A stretch of DNA of 9,222 nucleotides, from assembly GCA_029256645.1 (NCBI GenBank), contig JAQSXM010000106.1, forward strand, positions 1 to 9,222, written 5' to 3'. The notes under the pieces were generated by a model that saw nothing but the letters and a program-made list of their open reading frames with translations, made no database searches and was not told where the DNA came from. This document shows, piece by piece, positions 1 to 7,900 of the stretch. Positions within the stretch are counted from its first letter, which is position 1; every line of letters starts with the position of its first letter. The stretch comes from Sporomusa sp. (GTDB taxonomy: Bacteria; Bacillota_C; Negativicutes; Sporomusales; Sporomusaceae). The position numbers were made by a program, and so were the translations under genes.

Positions 1-1614
1 TACTCAGTCCGGGTATTGAGCCATGAAATGACAACAATGTACCAAGACCGGTTAGTGCCTGTCCAATTACTTGGTGAGGTTCGTTTACTTAGTAAGGACT
101 CAGAATCTAAATTGCTCGAAGTCATATTAGCGACAGATGCGAATAAGCAGCAAATAATTATTCGCAATATTCAGGAAAATACTACCCGGATTAATAAACT
201 TCAGGAAGATTATAAGCAAATAAGTCTTGATACATATCAAAAGAACAAGCTGAGCGAATTGGAAAAAGAATTGACAGATTACCGGCAGGCTCGCCAGGAG
301 ATTATTAAGCTTGCTACAAGCGGGCACCAAAATGATGCTTTTGTCTTATACACTCAGAGTGTTTCTTTATTTCAAAAGGCAACAGAATTAAGACGTGAAC
401 TAATCGACTACAATAAGAAATTAGCCGAAACAGCCAACCTGGAAGGGATTGCTGATGCAGCCCAGGTAGTAAAGGTTGTGTTGGGAGTCACGGCTGGTAT
501 TATCCTACTAGCCTGTACTTGGGGTTGGTTAATCGTGCGGGTGATTGCCAACCCTTTGAACCTGCTAATGATAAAGGTGGGGGATGTTGCCGGAGGCAAT
601 CTTGCCCAGCGGGTCAAGATTAATTCCAAAGATGAAATTGGTCAACTAGGGATTGCCTTTAACAGTATGGCAGAAAAGTTAGGCCGGTTAATTGGTCAGG
701 TTATTGTTACAACAGAGCAGGTAGCCGCCTCTTCCCAACAATTGACAGCCAGTGCCGAGCAATCTGCTTTAGCCGCCAACCAGGTAGCCTCTTCCATTAC
801 TGATGTTGCCCAGGCTTCTCAGGACCAATTCCAAGCAATGAATCAAACCCTTAATTCTGTTGAGAATATATCAGCGATGATTCGACATATTGCGTCAAAT
901 GCCAATGATGTAGCCTTGGATACAGACAAAGCTGCTCAAGCTGCCCGGGGCGGTACTAATGCAGTTGAAACTGCCATTAAGCAGATGGAGCGCATTGAAA
1001 AAACAGTTATGGAATCGGCGCAGGTGGTAACCAGTTTGGGGACCCGCTCAGAAGAGATTGGGGAAATAGTGAGCGTAATCGCAAATATTGCGAGCCAAAC
1101 TAATCTGCTGGCTCTTAACGCAGCCATAGAGGCCGCTCGTGCCGGCGAGCAGGGGCGGGGGTTTGCCGTAGTTGCTGATGAAGTCCGCAAGCTGGCAGAG
1201 CAGTCACAAGCGGCTGCCAAACAGATTGCAGCATTGATTGGGGAGATAAGTACAGATACTCATAAAGCCGTTGTAGCGATGCGCGAGGGAACCAAGGAGG
1301 TTAACGTCGGTACACAAGTTGTTCACACCTCAGGTAAATCGTTTCAGGATATTGTCGGCTTGATAGAGAATGTGTCTAGTCAGGTCAAAGTCATATCGAC
1401 AGACATCCAGGCAATGGCAAAGAGTAGCAGACAAATTGTCGCAGCAGTTCAGGCAGTTGAGGAAGCTGGTAAAGGAATTCTTGGACAGACTCAGACCGTG
1501 TCAGCTGCTACGGAGGAGCAATCAGCTGCTATGGAGGAAATTGCTGCAGCAAGTCAGGCTTTATCGAAGATGGCTGAGGAACTAAGTACAGCTACCAGCA
1601 AGTTTCGGATTTAG
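1..1614 (+). CDS. Methyl-accepting chemotaxis protein, 5'-truncated by the window edge
   Basis: Transmembrane chemoreceptor that passes ligand signals to CheA/CheW at the cell pole. The frame is open to the first base (YSVRV precedes the TTG at 16), so the real start and first membrane helix lie upstream. The TTG at 16 is only the first in-frame start-type codon. Numbering from that TTG, residues 1-150 are a charged helical sensor region resembling the four-helix-bundle MCP ligand domain. About 150-176 is a membrane helix ([20 protein letters not shown]). About 175-228 is a HAMP linker ([19 protein letters not shown]). The rest is the coiled-coil signalling domain, whose near-invariant hairpin tip is at about 354-402 ([20 protein letters not shown], then [18 protein letters not shown]). 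Heptad Gln/Glu-Ala stretches that could be methylation sites flank the tip. No C-terminal CheR-binding pentapeptide is seen; the protein ends in TSKFRI. The family call is certain; the ligand is unknown. Confidence 0.96.
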   Translation, partial: YSVRVLSHEMTTMYQDRLVPVQLLGEVRLLSKDSESKLLEVILATDANKQQIIIRNIQENTTRINKLQEDYKQISLDTYQKNKLSELEKELTDYRQARQEIIKLATSGHQNDAFVLYTQSVSLFQKATELRRELIDYNKKLAETANLEGIADAAQVVKVVLGVTAGIILLACTWGWLIVRVIANPLNLLMIKVGDVAGGNLAQRVKINSKDEIGQLGIAFNSMAEKLGRLIGQVIVTTEQVAASSQQLTASAEQSALAANQVASSITDVAQASQDQFQAMNQTLNSVENISAMIRHIASNANDVALDTDKAAQAARGGTNAVETAIKQMERIEKTVMESAQVVTSLGTRSEEIGEIVSVIANIASQTNLLALNAAIEAARAGEQGRGFAVVADEVRKLAEQSQAAAKQIAALIGEISTDTHKAVVAMREGTKEVNVGTQVVHTSGKSFQDIVGLIENVSSQVKVISTDIQAMAKSSRQIVAAVQAVEEAGKGILGQTQTVSAATEEQSAAMEEIAAASQALSKMAEELSTATSKFRI

Positions 1615-1624
1615 ATAAGAAAAT

Positions 1625-1658
1625 AAACGCACTTGTTTTATAGTGCGTTTGTTTTTTT
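1625..1658 (+). terminator. Intrinsic terminator of the chemoreceptor gene
   Basis: A perfect 9-bp stem, AAACGCACT (1625-1633) with AGTGCGTTT (1642-1650), encloses an 8-base loop. It is followed by a G and seven T residues (1652-1658). It begins 11 bases after the chemoreceptor stop codon and should end that transcript, separating it from the next gene. Confidence 0.93.
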
Positions 1659-1681
1659 ATGGTTTAGATATACCAAATTTT

Positions 1682-1698
1682 GTAATACTAAGTATTAC
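1682..1698. promoter_or_regulatory. 17-bp perfect palindrome, candidate operator
   Basis: GTAATACTAAGTATTAC reads the same on both strands apart from its central A: 8-bp arms at 1682-1689 and 1691-1698. It lies 23 bases before the GTG start of the cysteine-rich gene and after the chemoreceptor terminator, where the promoter of that gene must be. A weak -10-like TAATAC (1683-1688) overlaps its left arm, but no good -35 is visible. An imperfect copy of the left part, GTGATACTTAG (1711-1721, 9 of 11 matches to GTAATACTAAG), runs into the start codon. A dimeric repressor site is the natural inference. AT-rich composition makes chance palindromes more likely, so this stays a candidate. Confidence 0.45.
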
Positions 1699-1720
1699 TA
1701 TGCAAAGGGAGTGATACTTA

Positions 1721-2149
1721 GTGGACAAATGTGGGCATAACGGCGAATGGGATGAATCTAAATTGCTGTGTGTTAAATGTAATACAACTCAGTTTGAGGT
1801 TGTAGATAAAATGGAGGCCGGTGAGGTGATCGCCCGTTGTGGCTCGTGCGGACAGGAAACTGATCTTGGGGTTATTGTGGGTGCCCGCTATGGTGGGGCG
1901 GTAGAGGTAATTGCTGCGCTTAAGACCTTATATGCTGTCAGTCACTATAAGGCACAGAAAAATAATGATGAGCTTGGAAAGGTCAGATACTGCAAAAAAC
2001 ATGACCAACTTCAAGAGATCATAGGGGGAACTATGTACCACAATCCGTTGGATATGGCGGCTGATTTATTCAAGATTATCGAAAATAGAAACATCAATGT
2101 AGTTGAAGTAAAAAAACTAATAGAGAGCATGAAGAAAAAAACAGAATAA
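1721..2149 (+). CDS. Cysteine-rich, zinc-ribbon-like protein of unknown function
   Basis: A 142-residue soluble protein that I do not recognise. The GTG start is supported by an AAAGGGAG ribosome site (1704-1711) nine bases upstream. The N-terminal part holds C4, H6, a CVKC pair (C17, C20) and a CGSC pair (C40, C43). Two CxxC knuckles about 20 residues apart are the usual layout of a zinc ribbon, and C4/H6 could add to a site. From about residue 50 to the end it looks helical, with one more Cys (C91, in YCKKHDQ) and a very basic tail (KKLIESMKKKTE). No membrane segment, signal peptide or enzymatic motif is visible. It stands alone between the chemoreceptor terminator and a convergent carbonic anhydrase gene whose stop is only 10 bases away. 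A palindrome upstream suggests its own regulation. A nucleic-acid-binding or metal-responsive role is possible but unproven. Confidence 0.85.
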   Translation: MDKCGHNGEWDESKLLCVKCNTTQFEVVDKMEAGEVIARCGSCGQETDLGVIVGARYGGAVEVIAALKTLYAVSHYKAQKNNDELGKVRYCKKHDQLQEIIGGTMYHNPLDMAADLFKIIENRNINVVEVKKLIESMKKKTE

Positions 2150-2159
2150 TCAGTAATTT

Positions 2160-2738
2160 TTAGACATAGTCAAAGTTTACGTTACCATCATGTATATTGT
2201 GAATGGCACCAATAATTTGGAGGCCTTTAGCAGAAATCGCTTTTCCAAGAACAGGGCTAGCTGACTTTAACTTATCGATGTTAAAGTCAATGTTAGCCCT
2301 AATTGCATTTGGGAGTAGTTCTCCAGTACAGTTTCTGGCACTTTCAATGGCGGGTACGATAGCCTGCAGGATGGAACAAAGGTGTAACGAAGCCTGGGTA
2401 CCTGTTAGAGCAGCTTTAACCGCACCACAGTCCTGATGACCTAGTATCAGGATTAGTCGTACCGCGAGATGTTCAACTGCATATTCGAGGCTGCCCAGTA
2501 CAACCGAGTCCACAACCTGGCCTGCTGTTCGGACAACGAATAAATCCCCCAGACCCTGATCGAAAATAATCTCAGGGGGGATCCGTGAATCTGAGCACCC
2601 CAGAATGACGGCAAATGGTTGTTGTCCCTGCACCAGTTCAAGACGTTTTTTATAACCGATGTCAGGCTTTGCATACCTCTCAGTTACATATCGCTTATTA
2701 CCTGCGATTAGTTTTTCCAGGGCTTGATAGGCATCCAT
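2160..2738 (-). CDS. Beta-class carbonic anhydrase
   Basis: Catalyses reversible hydration of CO2 to bicarbonate; a cytoplasmic zinc enzyme. In the 192-residue product the zinc and catalytic signature is complete: CSDSR at 48-52 (Cys ligand C48, the Asp-Arg dyad D50/R52) and GHQDCGAV with H101 and C104 as the other zinc ligands. Conserved PPE, FVVRTAGQVV and LGSLEYAV segments surround them, and the C-terminus has the family-like IHDGNVNFDYV strand. The frame stays open to an ATG at 2792, but I prefer the ATG at 2738 because AAGGAGG (2747-2753) lies 8 bases before it and the extra 18 residues (FLSYPFCMNKEE) do not resemble the family. The gene lies just after the terminator of the thiC unit, so it may have its own start or depend on read-through. 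Nearby pyruvate carboxylase consumes bicarbonate, which suggests a supply role. Confidence 0.95.
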   Translation of the reverse strand: MDAYQALEKLIAGNKRYVTERYAKPDIGYKKRLELVQGQQPFAVILGCSDSRIPPEIIFDQGLGDLFVVRTAGQVVDSVVLGSLEYAVEHLAVRLILILGHQDCGAVKAALTGTQASLHLCSILQAIVPAIESARNCTGELLPNAIRANIDFNIDKLKSASPVLGKAISAKGLQIIGAIHNIHDGNVNFDYV

Positions 2739-2746
2739 ATACATCT

Positions 2747-2753
2747 CCTCCTT
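2747..2753 (-). promoter_or_regulatory. Ribosome binding site fixing the carbonic anhydrase start
   Basis: AAGGAGG on the minus strand, 8 bases before the ATG at 2738. Another ATG six bases further upstream (2744) would be only two bases from this site, and the ATGs at 2759 and 2792 lie upstream of it. The site therefore selects 2738. Confidence 0.8.
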
Positions 2754-2775
2754 ATTCATACAGAAAGGGTAGGAC

Positions 2776-2828
2776 AAAAATGGTACTGTCACAAGTATTA
2801 AGCGCCTAATACCTTGCGAACAGTACCA
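2776..2828 (-). terminator. Intrinsic terminator after the thiC-linked gene
   Basis: On the minus strand a 9-bp outer stem pairs TGGTACTGT (2781-2789 on +) with ACAGTACCA (2820-2828). A second 6-bp stem lies inside it: GTATTA (2795-2800) with TAATAC (2807-2812) around a 6-base loop. Read on the minus strand, five T residues follow at once (2780-2776). It begins 11 bases after the stop of the 208-residue gene. The T run is only on this side, so it works for minus-strand transcripts, ending the thiC unit before the carbonic anhydrase gene. Confidence 0.85.
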
Positions 2829-2838
2829 CTAAAAGATC

Positions 2839-3465
2839 TTACAGCGCAAATGACTTGCGTTCAGACCCTGCAAAATAAAATGCATGTTGAGTATTCCCAG
2901 GTTCTACGATCAGGTCAGAGAATAAGTTACCTACATCTGTTAATATTGTAAAGAGTAGTGTTGGATTGATTAGCTCAGCAGTATATCCATATGTGGTGAT
3001 AAACTGCTGACCGCGATAACTTGTCACAGCGACATGCCCGCTTTCCGCAAAGTTGGCCTTTTGACAGAGTAGTCTTGTATGCATAGCATCTAACAGGTCA
3101 AAAGAGCGGGCATGGTCAGCCTGTACATTATGTTCAAATAAATATCGATAGACCTGGCCAAGAGGCTGCTTCTCAGTTTTTCTGGGTAGGTCTGTTTGCT
3201 GTTGGATTAATCTGCCCAGTAGTTTCTCAATACAGTCAAAGGCTGTCTGGAAAAACATAAAGGTGATAAACCAACGGAGGCTATGTTCATAAAGAGTATA
3301 ATTCTGACGGCAGCAAATAAGTGCCTGAAGCATCGTTTTGAAAAATTGGCTCCGTTCATCTTCTAAATAATATCTGTCACATGTGAAAAGCAGTTTCGCG
3401 CGGTAGAAATCCACTAATTCCTGCAATTGCGCTGCTTCTGAAACAGATGTCATATATGTATCCAT
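2839..3465 (-). CDS. Unrecognised 208-residue protein, translationally coupled to thiC
   Basis: I do not recognise the family. The ATG at 3465 begins one base after the thiC TAA stop (TAATATGG), and no good ribosome site precedes it, so it is probably translated by ribosomes leaving thiC. The next ATG (3453, MTSVSEAAQ) also lacks one. The protein is predicted soluble and mixed. The first half is helical, with aromatic-rich amphipathic stretches (SLRWFITFMFFQTAFDCIEKLL, about 62-83, in which charged and polar residues break up any membrane span). The second half looks like alpha/beta (GHVAVTSYRGQQFITTYGYT, about 143-162). Cysteines are at 29, 51, 52, 78 and 134, with no CxxC. It does not show the motifs of ThiD, ThiE, ThiM, TenA or the usual thiamine transporters. 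Its place beneath the TPP riboswitch suggests a thiamine-related role, which is inference only. Confidence 0.85.
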   Translation of the reverse strand: MDTYMTSVSEAAQLQELVDFYRAKLLFTCDRYYLEDERSQFFKTMLQALICCRQNYTLYEHSLRWFITFMFFQTAFDCIEKLLGRLIQQQTDLPRKTEKQPLGQVYRYLFEHNVQADHARSFDLLDAMHTRLLCQKANFAESGHVAVTSYRGQQFITTYGYTAELINPTLLFTILTDVGNLFSDLIVEPGNTQHAFYFAGSERKSFAL

Positions 3466-3466
3466 A

Positions 3467-4765
3467 TTATACGATGCTCAGGTCTTCCCCGTTAAGGATT
3501 TTTTTCATGTTTTTCATCGGACACATCTTACCGCACATAGTACAGGTATCCTCACACTCCGGCTGTGATTCCCCACGGTATCTTTGGGCCTTTTCCGGAT
3601 CAATAGCCAATTCAATCATGCGGGGGAAGTCTACATCGGCCCGGGCAGCACTCATTTGATTATCCCAATCGCGGGCACCGGGGATTCCTTTAGCAATGTC
3701 GGCTGCGTGGGCGGCTATCCGGGCGGCGATGATCCCTTCTTTCATGTCATCCAAATTAGGCAAGCGAAGATGCTCCGCTGGTGTTACATAACAAAGAAAG
3801 TCGGCCCCATTGGCAGCGGCGATTGCGCCACCAATTGCGCTGGTAATATGATCATAGCCGGGTGCAACATCGGTGACCAGTGGGCCCAAAACGTAAAATG
3901 GTGCGCCGTGGCACAATCTTTTTTCTAAGAGCATATTGGCAGCAATTTCATTGATGGACATATGGCCGGGGCCTTCGATAATCACTTGCACATTTCTGGC
4001 CCAGGCACGCTTTGTTAATTCACCGAGGGTAATGAGTTCCTCAATTTGCGCAGCATCGGTGGCATCATGGATAGAGCCCGGACGACAGGCATCACCTAAG
4101 CTCAATGTTACATCATACTGTTCGCAAATATCCAGAAGCCTGTCATAATACTCATAAAAAGGATTTTCCCGCTTATTAAGCTCCATCCAGGCAAATAACA
4201 ATGAACCACCACGGGAAACAATGTTGGTCAACCGTTTGTTTTGCTTCACCCGCTCAGCTGTTTTTAGGTTCATGCCACAATGGATAGTCATAAAATCCAC
4301 ACCGTCTTCGGCATGCCTTTCGACAACTGAAAAGAATTCATCAACGGTAATATCTTTTAGATCCTTATCAAGCATTCCGACGGCATCATACATCGGGACA
4401 GTGCCAATCATGATCGGTGATGTTTCAATGAGCCTACGGCGAAACTCGCGGGTTTTGCCATAGCAGCTTAAGTCCATGATGGCTTCTGCTTTTAACTCAA
4501 TGGCTTTTTTTGCTTTTTCTAATTCAAGCTCAATATCATAGCAGTCTTTGGAAACACCTAAATTGACATTTACTTTCGTCCGAAGTTTTTCACCAACCCC
4601 CTTAGGACTAAGGTTGGTGTGATGACGGTTTGCAGGGATGACAACCCTGCCGCTTGCCACTAATTCGCGCAGTAACTCAGGTTCAATCTTCTCCTCCCGA
4701 GCTACGATACGCATCTGTTCAGTAAGGATACCCCGTTTAGCGGCATCCATTTGAGTAGTGTACAT
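3467..4765 (-). CDS. thiC: Phosphomethylpyrimidine synthase ThiC (short form)
   Basis: Converts aminoimidazole ribotide to HMP phosphate, the pyrimidine half of thiamine, using S-adenosylmethionine and a [4Fe-4S] cluster. At 432 residues it is the compact form lacking the long N-terminal domain of the E. coli type. It opens with the typical [12 protein letters not shown], then VNVNLGVS (66-73), [10 protein letters not shown] (96-105), [10 protein letters not shown] (157-166), SRGGSLL (184-190), [17 protein letters not shown] (221-237), and the metal-site histidines H268 in EGPGHM and H305 in GYDHI. The C-terminal cluster motif is CTMCGKMC (C408, C411, C415). The start has a strong ribosome site (AAGGGG, with a second GGGG) 8 bases upstream. 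A TPP riboswitch precedes it. The paralogue BzaF (5-hydroxybenzimidazole synthase) is similar in size, but the TPP riboswitch argues for ThiC. An unknown gene follows one base after the stop. Confidence 0.97.
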   Translation of the reverse strand: MYTTQMDAAKRGILTEQMRIVAREEKIEPELLRELVASGRVVIPANRHHTNLSPKGVGEKLRTKVNVNLGVSKDCYDIELELEKAKKAIELKAEAIMDLSCYGKTREFRRRLIETSPIMIGTVPMYDAVGMLDKDLKDITVDEFFSVVERHAEDGVDFMTIHCGMNLKTAERVKQNKRLTNIVSRGGSLLFAWMELNKRENPFYEYYDRLLDICEQYDVTLSLGDACRPGSIHDATDAAQIEELITLGELTKRAWARNVQVIIEGPGHMSINEIAANMLLEKRLCHGAPFYVLGPLVTDVAPGYDHITSAIGGAIAAANGADFLCYVTPAEHLRLPNLDDMKEGIIAARIAAHAADIAKGIPGARDWDNQMSAARADVDFPRMIELAIDPEKAQRYRGESQPECEDTCTMCGKMCPMKNMKKILNGEDLSIV

Positions 4766-4773
4766 AATCTTTT

Positions 4774-4785
4774 CCCCTTCCCCTT
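4774..4785 (-). promoter_or_regulatory. Tandem ribosome binding site of thiC
   Basis: On the minus strand the leader reads AAGGGGAAGGGG, then eight bases to the ATG at 4765. The doubled G run is unusual. Together with a C-rich segment upstream (ACCCTCACCTCC on the minus strand, 4818-4807) it offers a way to hide the site by pairing, consistent with translational control by the riboswitch. The pairing is inferred and only about 4 bp at a time can be found by eye. Confidence 0.5.
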
Positions 4786-4822
4786 AATTATATTTTAGCT
4801 ATAGGCGGAGGTGAGGGTAGGC

Positions 4823-4852
4823 AAGCTTCTTTGTTTTAAAAGGAAAAAGCTT
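4823..4852 (-). promoter_or_regulatory. Candidate expression-platform hairpin of the thiC riboswitch
   Basis: On the minus strand AAGCTTTTT (4852-4844) can pair with AAGAAGCTT (4831-4823) as nine pairs including one G-U. It uses the same bases as the 3' strand of riboswitch P1, so it would compete with the closed aptamer. It is not followed by a U run. A switching role is inferred from the overlap. Confidence 0.4.
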
Positions 4853-4928
4853 TCCTACGGTGGTATTAACCACATCAGGTTCGAGGGTTGGAGTTTAATC
4901 CTCTCAGCCGTTGGGCACCCCTAGCTAT
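4845..4928 (-). ncRNA. TPP riboswitch (THI element) upstream of thiC
   Basis: The minus strand shows the conserved aptamer in order: GGGGTGCCC (4921-4913), GGCTGAGAGG, a variable stem with ACCCTCG, AACCTGATGTGG (the pyrimidine-sensing core near 4880-4869), TTAATACCACCGTAGGAAAG (about 4868-4849). These match the THI box consensus GGGGTGC...GCTGAGA...ACCTGAT...TAATNCCA.CGTAGGAA closely. It binds thiamine pyrophosphate and lowers expression of the gene below it. About 80 bases separate it from the thiC ATG. No stem followed by a U run is present, so control is more likely at translation initiation than by an intrinsic terminator. P1 appears short: an AGCT at 4926-4923 can pair with an AGCT at 4851-4848. 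Confidence 0.97.
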
Positions 4929-4948
4929 AACTAACTAACAATGGTAAT

Positions 4949-4967
4949 GCTGCCGACTACTGGCAGC
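4949..4967 (-). other. Hairpin at the pyruvate carboxylase stop codon
   Basis: GCTGCC and GGCAGC form a 6-bp GC-rich stem with a 7-base loop, starting at the G of the TAG stop. The downstream sequence (ATTACCATTG) has no U run, so it is a poor intrinsic terminator. It could protect the 3' end of the carboxylase mRNA or slow polymerase before the riboswitch. Confidence 0.45.
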
Positions 4968-7900
4968 TACGCTTTTACTGTTTTTAACAGTTCAATCAAC
5001 AAGTCGCCTGTTTCCACAGGGTCTTGTGGTTTTACATATAATTCTTTTATTATGCCGTCAAAGGGGGCTTGGATCGTTGTTTCCATCTTCATGGCTTCAG
5101 TAACTACTAAATGATCGCCCTTTTTGACATGATCGCCTTTTTCAACCATTACTTTCACGGCTTTTCCGGTCATGGAAGCGCCGAGATGATTAGGATTATC
5201 TTTTTCAGCTTTAATGCGGGAGATGACTACTGTTTTAATGCTCTTGTCCTTGACAATAACCTCCCGGGGTAACCCATTCAGCTCAAAATTGACAATCCGG
5301 GTGCCGTCTGGCAGTGGCTCTTCGACAGAAATAAATTTAACGACAAGTGTTTTCCCTTCCTCGATGTCAACCCTGATTTCCTCCCTGGGTTTTAGGCCGT
5401 GGAAGAAGGTTGGTGTATTTAGCATTGATACTTCACCGTAGGAATTAATAAAGTTGGCCCAGTCGGAAAAGACTTTCGGATACAGGGCATAGGCCAAGAC
5501 ATCTGCGGTAGTTACAGGGCGTTGCAGGGTTCCTGCCAGCGTATCGCGGATTTCAGTAAAGTTAGCTGCTTCCAACAGTTCACCAGGACGTCTGGTTAGA
5601 GGTTTTTTCCCTTTTAGAATGATGCGCTGGAGCTCTTTTGGGAAGCCCTGGTAAGGCTGACCAATCTGTCCGGAAAAGAATTCCACGACAGAGTTAGGAA
5701 AATCTAAGGTGTCACCTGTTTCATAGATCGCATCCTCGGTCAGGTTATTTTCAACCATAAATAAGGCCATATCGCCAACGATCTTAGAGGAGGGGGTTAC
5801 CTTTACAATATCCCCAAACATATCATTTACCTGACGATAAACCTCTTTGACCTTATCCCACTGGCTTTCGAGGCCCAAAGACTTGGCTTGCTGTCTTAGA
5901 TTGCTATATTGTCCGCCAGGCATTTCGTGCTGATACACCTCGGCATTGGGGAAAAAGAGGCTGCTTTCGAAGTCTTTATAATAAGCGCGGACATCTTCCC
6001 AGTAATGCGATAATTCATTCATTTTACGGATATCAACAATAGGCTGCCGTGGATGCCCTTGTAAAGCGTAATACAGGCTGTTGCCGCTTGGCTGGGACGA
6101 CATACCGGACATGGACGAGATAGCGGTGTCGACAATGTCTACGCCGGCGTCGATGGCCCGGGCGTAGGCATAGATACCATTGCCGCTGGTGTCATGCATA
6201 TGAAGGTGAATTGGGATTTCCACAGTATCTTTTAGTGCAGAAACTAACCGGTAAGCAGCCTCCGGTTTCAGTAATCCGGCCATATCTTTGATACACAACA
6301 TGTGGGCGCCGGCTTTTTCGATATCTTTAGCCATATTTACATAGTATTTTAAATCATATTTAGTGCGGGCCGGGTCAAGTATGTCACCCGCATAACAGAT
6401 CGCCACTTCAGCCACCTTACCGGAGAGCCGTACTGCGTCAATCGAAGCAGTCATACCGTCAAGCCAGTTTAAGCTGTCGAAAATTCGAAATACATCGATG
6501 CCGGATTCAGCGGCTTGCGCTACGAAAGCACGAATGACATTGTCAGGGTAACTGGTATAGCCAACTGCATTGGAGCCGCGGAGCAGCATTTGGAATAAAA
6601 TATTGGGGCTTTGTTTTCTTAGGGCTTCGAGACGCTGCCAGGGATCTTCTTTTAAGAATCTGTAGGCAACATCAAAAGTAGCGCCGCCCCACATTTCTAA
6701 AGAAAACAAATTTGGCAGCATATGGGCGGTAGGGGAAATAATGTTTAGCATATCATGCGTCCGCATCCGGGTAGCGAGAAGGGACTGGTGAGCATCCCGC
6801 AGTGTAGTATCGGTTAATAGTACCTCTTTTTGTTCTTTAACCCAGGCCATCAAGCCTTCCGGGCCGCGCTGATCAAGAATCTGTTTGGTGCCATTAGGCA
6901 GTGGACTTGTGGGTGTTTGCGGAAGTCTAACCGGTGGAAAACTTGGTTTAGGTCCTTTAGCAAGCCCCTCAAAGCCATTAATAGTTGTTTCAGCCAGGTA
7001 TTTAAGAAGTTTTGTTCCTCTGTCTTGCGGTATGGGGAAGACAAAGAGCTCGGGGGTTGTATCAATAAACGTGGTGTAATAGTGCCCACTTAAAAAGTCT
7101 GCATGGTTAACTACGTTATAGAGAAAGGGGATGTTGGACTTGATACCGCGGATGCGGAATTCATGGAGGCAGCGTTTCATTTTAGCGATAGAGCTTTTAT
7201 GGGTGAGACCCCAGGTCGAGACTTTAACAAGCAGCGAATCATAATAAGGTGTGATGACTGAACCGGCATAGGCATTGCCGGCATCAAGCCGCACGCCAAA
7301 GCCGCCGCCGCTGCGGTAGGCTGTTATTTTGCCGGTGTCAGGCATAAACTGGTTTGCCGGATCTTCTGTGGTTACCCGGCACTGAATGGCATGGCCGTTA
7401 CAGGTAATGTAATCCTGACTGGGAATACCAATACTCTCATCACTTAAGCGGTCACCATCGGCGATATACAACTGGGCCTGAACGATATCAATGCCTGTGA
7501 TCATTTCGGTAATGGTATGTTCTACCTGGATACGGGGATTAACCTCAATGAAATAAAATTGCTGGTCAGGTGTAACCAAAAACTCAACAGTACCGGCACT
7601 AACATAACCCACAGCCTTCATCAATTTAACGGCAGCATTACAGATAGCATGACGCAGTTCCTCAGATAGTGATATGCTGGGGGCAATCTCGATAACTTTC
7701 TGATGGCGGCGCTGAACAGAACAATCTCTTTCATACAGGTGAATGATATTGCCATGCCGGTCTCCCATGATTTGAACCTCAATATGCTTGGGGAATTCAA
7801 GGAGACGTTCAAGGTAGATTTGGTCATCGCCAAAAGAAGCTTTTGCTTCCGATTTGGCGCGCATATAGGACTCTTCAAGTGCAGCTGCTGTCCGGACAAT

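Noticed and set aside
2135..2165. Shared terminator between the convergent 142-residue and carbonic anhydrase genes
   Set aside because: Short A and T runs are present, but no GC-bearing stem is found on either strand in the 10-base gap or next to it.
2739..2792. Longer carbonic anhydrase starting at ATG 2792
   Set aside because: The extra 18 residues do not look like the family, the start would lie inside the upstream terminator stem, and an ideal ribosome site points to 2738.
3236..3280. Membrane helix in the thiC-coupled protein (WFITFMFFQTAF)
   Set aside because: The hydrophobic run is only about 12 residues and is flanked by His/Arg and Asp/Glu/Lys, more like a buried amphipathic helix than a membrane span.
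3467..4765. BzaF (5-hydroxybenzimidazole synthase) instead of ThiC
   Set aside because: BzaF is a similar-sized paralogue, but the gene sits beneath a TPP riboswitch and not a cobalamin riboswitch, and no other benzimidazole or cobamide genes are nearby.
4949..4967. Intrinsic terminator after pyruvate carboxylase
   Set aside because: The 6-bp stem is real, but no U run follows on the minus strand. It is listed only as a hairpin.
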